From: Phlegmacium glaucopus
Taxonomy: Eukaryota; Basidiomycota; Agaricomycetes; Agaricales; Cortinariaceae
Reading direction: 5' to 3'
NCBI GenBank assembly: GCA_015039465.1
Contig: MU130362.1
Span: 97,735-161,734, forward strand
Length of the DNA: 64,000 bases
Shown: piece by piece, positions 59,205-64,000 of the stretch
Numbering within the stretch: position 1 is the stretch's first letter
How the letters are laid out: each line of letters starts with the position of its first letter
The notes under the pieces: model-generated
Database searches by the model: none
What the model was told of the DNA's origin: nothing
What the model saw: only the letters and a program-made list of their open reading frames with translations
Position numbers and translations under genes: made by a program

Positions 59205-61042
59205 GGTTCCTCCGGAAGGGTTTCCTTGTCGGGAAGATTAAGGAAGTGAAAATTGCGAGAGACAAGTACCTTTCGTGTTTCAGGGCTATAGTATAGCACT
59301 GACTTTGAGCTTTCTTCACAGCCTACATAGAAAAATTGTTTGGAGCGTGGCTGTAATTTAGGGGGCTTTTTTTGTCCTTGAGAAAGGATCCAAACCGGAG
59401 AGCCGAATTCTCGAAGGTGAGAGATATTAGGTTTTTTATTTTCCCATAACTCATATGGTGTATTCGTAGACAATGATTTGTGGTAGGATCGATTACGCAA
59501 GTACATCGCATGTGCCCATAGAAAAATAGGCATATTTCGAGCATTGAGCATAGCTCGAGCGAGTTCCAGGAGTGTACGATTTAGTCGTTCAGCAACTCCA
59601 TTTTGTGATGGTGAATAAGGTGCAGTGAATTGTATCTCTATACCTTGTTCCTTACACCACGTTACTAGATCGTGGTTATTAAATTCTTTTCCACGATCGA
59701 CTCGCAATGCTCTAGGTTTTAATTTTCGAGCTATCAAGTGTGTTAAATAATTTTTAACTTCTTGATTAGCTTGTTCCTTATTTTTAAGGAACTCAACCTT
59801 GCCTCGTTTCGTTGAGTCATCAACAAAACTACAATAATAGGCGTTTCCATTGATAGATGCAACAGGATAAGGTCCCCACAAATCGGTATGTGTTAATTCT
59901 CCCGGTTCGGTTTTATGTTTTAAATTTTCGCCATAGGGTTCTTGGGTTTGTTTAGATTCCGCGCAGGCACGACAATCAGGTTTTATTGTTTGTTCATCAA
60001 CATTGAAACCTTCAACTAATTTTTTATCCAGCATTTGCTGTAACGTTGTATATCCTATATGGCCTAATCGAAGATGCCAGGTTTCCCAATTTTGAGCTGG
60101 CTCTTCACCAATATAAGTTTTAGGGGTTGAAAGAATCTTTTTGGTGATTGTTTTGTTAGGTTTTCGTACTCGCAGATTCATTTTATAAAGATTATTTGTA
60201 ATCTTTTTCCCTTTGGCGACATGCTTTCCATCTTTTGTGATAAGTACAATTTGTCCCCCTCCTCCCTTATAGGATCCGCCGGCATTATCCCAACGGCCCA
60301 GGGAGAGTAAATTATGTTTATTGGTTGGGATGTATAAAACATCCTCAAGCTTTAAAATAAAATGATGTCCGTTCACATCTGTCTCAACTTCTACAGTGCC
60401 TCGACCTTCGGCACAAGTTGTTATGTTACCAACACCACTTACAGATGTTGAACCAAGGGGTTGTAAGTTGATAAAATATTCTTTCATATTCACAATATGC
60501 GAAGTTGTCGCAGTATCTCCCACCCAATCATAATAGGAAAGGCGTTCATCTATTTCATTAGATGAATTATACGTATCAAAATTGTAATCATCAGTATTGT
60601 TGTTGTTGATTTGATTAGTATCTACTTCATTAGTAACGAAGGTTATTTCTTCATTACTATAAGATACACTTTCACCTGAATTCCCCTTGTTAGAAGAATT
60701 GTCGATACAGGCTTCATGCGTGATTTCTTTCTTTGGTTTTTTTGCGTTATCGCGTCGAGGATTACCACCTTCCTTTCTTTTTCCTTTCCCTTTCCTTCGA
60801 CAATCTCTCTCGATGTGACCAAACCAATTACAGGCACGACATCGGATTTGACCAAGCCATTTGCAGTCATCCGTTTTATGACCCGGGTTGCCACAATTAT
60901 GGCAACGTATGTTATTATCAGTATGGCTTTTAAGTCTATCCGCAAGAGGACGAAAAGTCGAAGTTGATTGGTAAGTATGATGGGTAGTCCCATTTGATTC
61001 GTTATTGTGCCGGGATTTTCGACGAATATATTCTTCTTTCAA
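59192..61042 (-). pseudogene. copia pol: zinc knuckles, protease and integrase, truncated before RT
   Basis: Two CCHC knuckles (CHNCGNPGHKTDDC; CRACNWFGHIERDC) come first, then the protease region DWVGDTATTSHIV, GAG-pre-integrase (WHLRLGHIGYTTLQQMLDKK) and the integrase core (TDLWGPYPVASINGNAYYCS; TAPYSPSQNGVAERLNRTLL). The C-terminal KPNISHLREFGSPVWIL region follows. The frame ends within the inverted LTR, so everything after VLVSRNFHFLNLPDKETL is lost, including reverse transcriptase. Gag lies upstream in a frame one base different. Integrase motifs look intact. Confidence 0.9.
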
Positions 61043-61065
61043 GATTCCAATAAATTCTTGAGTTC

Positions 61066-61752
61066 TTATTTTTCTTTGGTACTATCAATGGCCCCTCTTC
61101 GGCCACCAATATACGGATCCGTAAAAGGATCCCAAGATTCTGGAAGGGAAGTTGCCACTATAGTTTTAAACTGAGTATCTGTGACAGAGAAACTCTCATT
61201 GTTGAGAATATTCAATCTCTCCCAGATCTCTTTTAGTTTGTTAAGGTGCTCTGTAATATTGTCACCTTCTTGGGCATGTTTTTGATAAAGAGTACGCATT
61301 AATGACATAGCGTACTGGTGCCCTTGAGCTTCATGTACGGCTTCTAGACTAAGCCACATGGCTCTAGCTGTTTTAAGACGAGTAACGTTAATCATTTGAT
61401 TAGCGGTTATGTTATTAGATATGAGACATTGGGCATAGCTGTCATTGAACTGCCAATTTTCATAATCATCCAGATATTTTGATTTATCAGGACAATGGAT
61501 AGTGCCTTCAACATAAGGAAGGACACCACAGACTTTGAAGACACGGTAAATCCTTTCTCGCCACACAGACCAATTGTTCTCGTCAAGCGAATCAATAAGT
61601 CTCGTTATGGAAGCGGCTTCACGAGCTTCAACCCTTTTTATGGTGCGTTGTCCATTATTGGCAACCGCAGAAGCATCATGATCGCTAAAGTGTTGTTCTA
61701 TTTCAGTTTCGTCGGCAGCAGAGTGCCCAGTGTTCGTGTGATTACCACTCAT
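61066..61752 (-). CDS. copia gag (UBN2-type gag polypeptide)
   Basis: 228 residues with the copia Gag pattern: LDENNWSVWRERIYRVFKVC, YAQCLISNNITANQMINVTR, ARAMWLSLEAVHEAQGHQYA, GDNITEHLNKLKEIWERLNI and LPESWDPFTDPYIGG. It would form the particle shell that packages element RNA. It ends at a TAA just before the pol frame; the pol frame is reached by a -1 shift around an A-rich stretch. The zinc knuckles that usually end Gag lie in the pol frame. Confidence 0.88.
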   Translation of the reverse strand: MSGNHTNTGHSAADETEIEQHFSDHDASAVANNGQRTIKRVEAREAASITRLIDSLDENNWSVWRERIYRVFKVCGVLPYVEGTIHCPDKSKYLDDYENWQFNDSYAQCLISNNITANQMINVTRLKTARAMWLSLEAVHEAQGHQYAMSLMRTLYQKHAQEGDNITEHLNKLKEIWERLNILNNESFSVTDTQFKTIVATSLPESWDPFTDPYIGGRRGAIDSTKEK

Positions 61753-61865
61753 GTTCGTTGACAGAATGTTTCACACAGGAATATCAAGCGGTTTGACGAG
61801 ATGAGCTCAGGGACAACCTAAGTTCGAGTTATACGATTTTATATGTCCAATAATTGATATAGGCC

Positions 61866-61878
61866 GGGGCCCATAACC
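61866..61878 (-). promoter_or_regulatory. copia primer binding site
   Basis: The minus strand reads GGTTATGGGCCCC directly after the 5' LTR end (AACA). It resembles the PBS of copia elements primed by an internal fragment of initiator methionine tRNA. Confidence 0.7.
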
Positions 61879-62073
61879 TGTTATCAACTAGTGGATGCGA
61901 GGGCGCAGACTGGACACGAAGGTACAATTCTGAGTTGTTATTATTTACATGATTAGCAATATATTTTATTTACTCGTTAAATGTTCCCGCCATCCACATT
62001 AGGCGTGTGACAATCACACGCTACGTATTCCGCAGATATATCATTGCGAATGCGCGAATTCTCCATTCTAACA
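61879..62073 (-). repeat. copia 5' LTR (195 bp)
   Basis: No base differences were seen against the LTR at 57926-58120. It should contain the promoter for the element RNA. Confidence 0.95.
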
Positions 62074-62292
62074 CACTCCGATGGTGTAGCCAGAATCTGG
62101 CGGCTAGAGATAATTCCCCCACGTTGAAAAATGACCTCAAGATGTACATTCCTGTCTCTTTTCTATCGCGACGTTGAACACGACCAATCGAGTGACAGTA
62201 CTGGTATCATCATTCATTTATTCATACATACATAAATTACTAGCTATCATCACAATAGGATAATGGCAACACTATAAAATATAAAAAATAGA

Positions 62293-63267
62293 TCAATGTC
62301 CCAACCAAGGACGGGGAAGATTCTCCAATTCTGCATTGATCTCTGGATCATCTCCTCGTGTACCATAGCAGTAGCAATAAGAATACGAATGACTCCTGTC
62401 TGTCCAAGTTTCGTTTGACCTTATGACCGCCCATTGGGCACCCATCGAAATGGCAAGCCAGGCTGGCGAAAAAATGAGGAACATGACTGCAGAAATGACC
62501 CAGGGGGCAACAAAGATCGATCCTGGTCCTAAAATAGCGCCTCCAAGGGCGCCGGCGCGTGTCGCATGTAAAACATCAATTCCACCGAGGTCGACGTGTC
62601 GATGGAGGAGAACAGCACACCCTATGGTGCCGGAGAGTGTAGAGAGGAGTAAATGCATGCATAGCTGGATATACCAAGGCACTGTTTCCTTTCCCTCTTC
62701 GTTGTATGTCTTCGGAACGAATGACGTAAGTATTGCAAGAATGAAGATCGATATTAAGCAGCCTACTCCCCCGATGTAGGCTGCGGACGCGTTGCTTGTG
62801 TAATGCGCAAGGTGTGCGGCTCGAAGGATGCCGTTTCCAGTGAGCCTGATGGATGAAAAAGTGAATTTGAGGGGCCTGAAGGGAGGGAAAAGACCACAAA
62901 CAATGCGATAGCTCCTGTGGATGCAGTTAGTGCAAAGGAGAAGCCCAGAAGGGCGCTGAGGGAACATATGATGATTAGAAAAAATAAGATAAAAAACAGG
63001 GCATAGTCCCTGCAAGACTTACACGCAACCTATCACAATTAGAATCGCTACTGGAACAACTCGTAGGCCGATCCAAATAAGGACAAAGATATCATTAAGG
63101 ACAACTATTGGTCTCCTCAATCGAACTTTGGTTGGCGGATATGTGGCTGTTGACGGACGGCTGCTTTCAGCCTTGGTCGAGACTTGGAGTGTTGTGGTAG
63201 TCGTTTTCGGCAGTGATAGACTAGTATTTGGAACTGGTTGAGTGGAAACGGATGTCGGAGGATCCAT
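62293..63267 (-). CDS. Unrecognised multi-pass membrane protein
   Basis: Start MDPPTSVSTQPVP at 63267, a Ser/Thr/Pro-rich cytosolic N-terminus, then IVVLNDIFVLIWIGLRVVPV AILIV as the first helix to a donor near 63018. Further exons give LLGFSFALTASTGAIAL, AAYIGGVGCLISIFILAILTS, WYIQLCMHLLLSTLSGTIGC, and GGAILGPGSIFVAPWVISAV with MFLIFSPAWLAISMGAQWAV, ending ENLPRPWLGH. Probably three exons, with a short GTTTGT..CAG intron near 62900-62845. No family recognised; transport or scaffold roles cannot be told. It is divergent from the gene at 63716. Confidence 0.6.
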
Positions 63268-63715
63268 GGCCACGGCGACGTATATAACGTCTGAGAAATC
63301 GTCGAGAAGTTTGTAGAAATGAAGGTATGTCCTCAAGGCCTCAGTATTTTTTGGGATGGGAGTCAATGAGTAGCATGCTGCAGTGACTCGATGCCTTTAA
63401 ATGAGTTGACGTTTTCAGGAACTGACGTGTCGGATAAAAATCTCAGCTGACGACAGTCGATATCAGATTTCATAGAAGGAGAATTGGAACGTTACATACG
63501 ACTTTTGTTACTGGGTTTTTTGACAAGTGCGTGTCAAAAGCACAGGCTGAGCGCTGAGGACTGACGTAGCAAAGATCTAATACCATGCCGCTTAAACTTA
63601 AAGCTCCGATAATCATTGCCGAGCCAAAACGATCACTGTGGAATACAACAAATCATCCCCAGACATAGACATCTACGACGAAGCAAAGCCCTACCTACGT
63701 TTTACCTGCAACCAG
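63268..63715. other. Shared upstream region of two divergent genes
   Basis: About 450 bp between the start codons of the membrane protein and the Atg14-like gene. No specific site recognised. Confidence 0.5.
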
Positions 63716-64000
63716 ATGGATTGCAAGATATGCGAATTCAAGCAACGTCACTTCTACTGTGAAATCTGTCTAAAGACTCAGTAAATCCTAAAGACTTGCG
63801 TTTTCATTGTCTTAACGTCCTTTTTCTGAAATCATCCAATATAGCCTGCACGATTTTCGTCAACAGACGCATCATTATGCTTTGGACAGAGATGATCAAG
63901 TTTCTAAAGCTGTCAAGGCGTTGTCAGATACGATAACACCTGCAAGACTATCTCGTGCTGGTGTTTCAGCTTATCAAAGACAGGTAGATGAGCTACAGAT
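63716..64000 (+). CDS. Atg14/Vps38-like autophagy protein, 5' part only
   Basis: The first exon (63716-63780) starts MDCKICEFKQRHFYCEICLK. The second starts at 63845 and runs off the window, continuing HLHDFRQQTHHYALDRDDQV, KAVKALSDTITPARLSRAGV and SAYQRQVDELQ. Two CxxC pairs at the extreme N-terminus followed by a helical, probably coiled-coil region is the layout of Atg14/UVRAG-type subunits of the autophagy PI3-kinase complex. The start is chosen because the frame upstream has a stop and no other ATG. Without the rest of the gene the assignment is moderate. Confidence 0.55.

Larger units (their letters stand above)
57926..62073 (-). mobile_element. Ty1/copia retrotransposon with inverted 3' duplication and no reverse transcriptase
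   Basis: The element is 4148 bp, flanked by the 5-bp duplication CACTC (57921-57925 and 62074-62078). In minus-strand order: 5' LTR (62073-61879), primer site, gag, protease and integrase, then an inverted RNase H plus LTR block (59204-58452 read on plus), a loop, and a partial RNase H plus 3' LTR (58421-57926). The reverse transcriptase domain that should follow integrase is absent. All three LTRs are 195 bp and appear identical, so the insertion is recent. The element cannot be autonomous. Confidence 0.9.

Overview
The window looks like genomic DNA of a mushroom-forming basidiomycete (Agaricomycetes). Genes carry many short introns of about 45-65 bp, usually with GTACGT/GTAAGT/GTGAGT donors. 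The mobile elements are of kinds abundant in that class: a Plavaka-type DNA transposon, hAT elements, a tyrosine recombinase, Ty3-like gag and Ty1/copia. The host genes (long Dicer, F-box protein, STAND/NACHT remnant, manganese superoxide dismutase without a mitochondrial leader) fit the same picture. No species is claimed.

The left part (1-29.4 kb) is a transposon graveyard. A Plavaka transposase runs off the left edge on the minus strand, head-to-head with its accessory gene. Next come a 408-bp MITE with internal short repeats, a 3.6-kb decayed hAT element (7502-11123) interrupted by a solo LTR, G/T-rich and tandem-repeat DNA, a second solo LTR of the same family, a 337-bp hAT-type MITE with a perfect 8-bp target duplication, a broken copy of a Plavaka-like accessory gene, a Ty3-like gag remnant and a tyrosine recombinase remnant. 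A repeat-rich noncoding stretch follows, including a foldback-like structure with 25-bp repeat arms, and then a broken NACHT gene.

The middle and right part (30.2-57.5 kb) is mostly ordinary host sequence. It holds an SNG1-like (DUF3533) membrane protein, ribosomal stalk protein P1, a Zn2Cys6 transcription factor, thymidylate synthase, a five-exon membrane protein, a nine-exon Mpv17/PMP22 protein divergent from a superoxide dismutase, a PDR-type ABC transporter pseudogene bounded by repeats, an F-box protein and a six-exon Dicer. Exon sums for P1, thymidylate synthase, the transcription factor, the membrane protein, Mpv17, SOD, F-box and Dicer all divide by three, which supports the splice models.

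The most striking object is a copia retrotransposon (57926-62073) about 450 bp upstream of the Dicer start codon. It has identical 195-bp outer LTRs and a 5-bp target duplication, so it is young. It has lost its reverse transcriptase, and its 3' end (RNase H plus LTR) is present twice, head-to-head, around a loop of about 30 bp. Transcripts across this palindrome would fold into long double-stranded RNA, the substrate of the neighbouring gene product. The right end holds a small membrane-protein gene divergent from the start of a probable Atg14-like autophagy gene.
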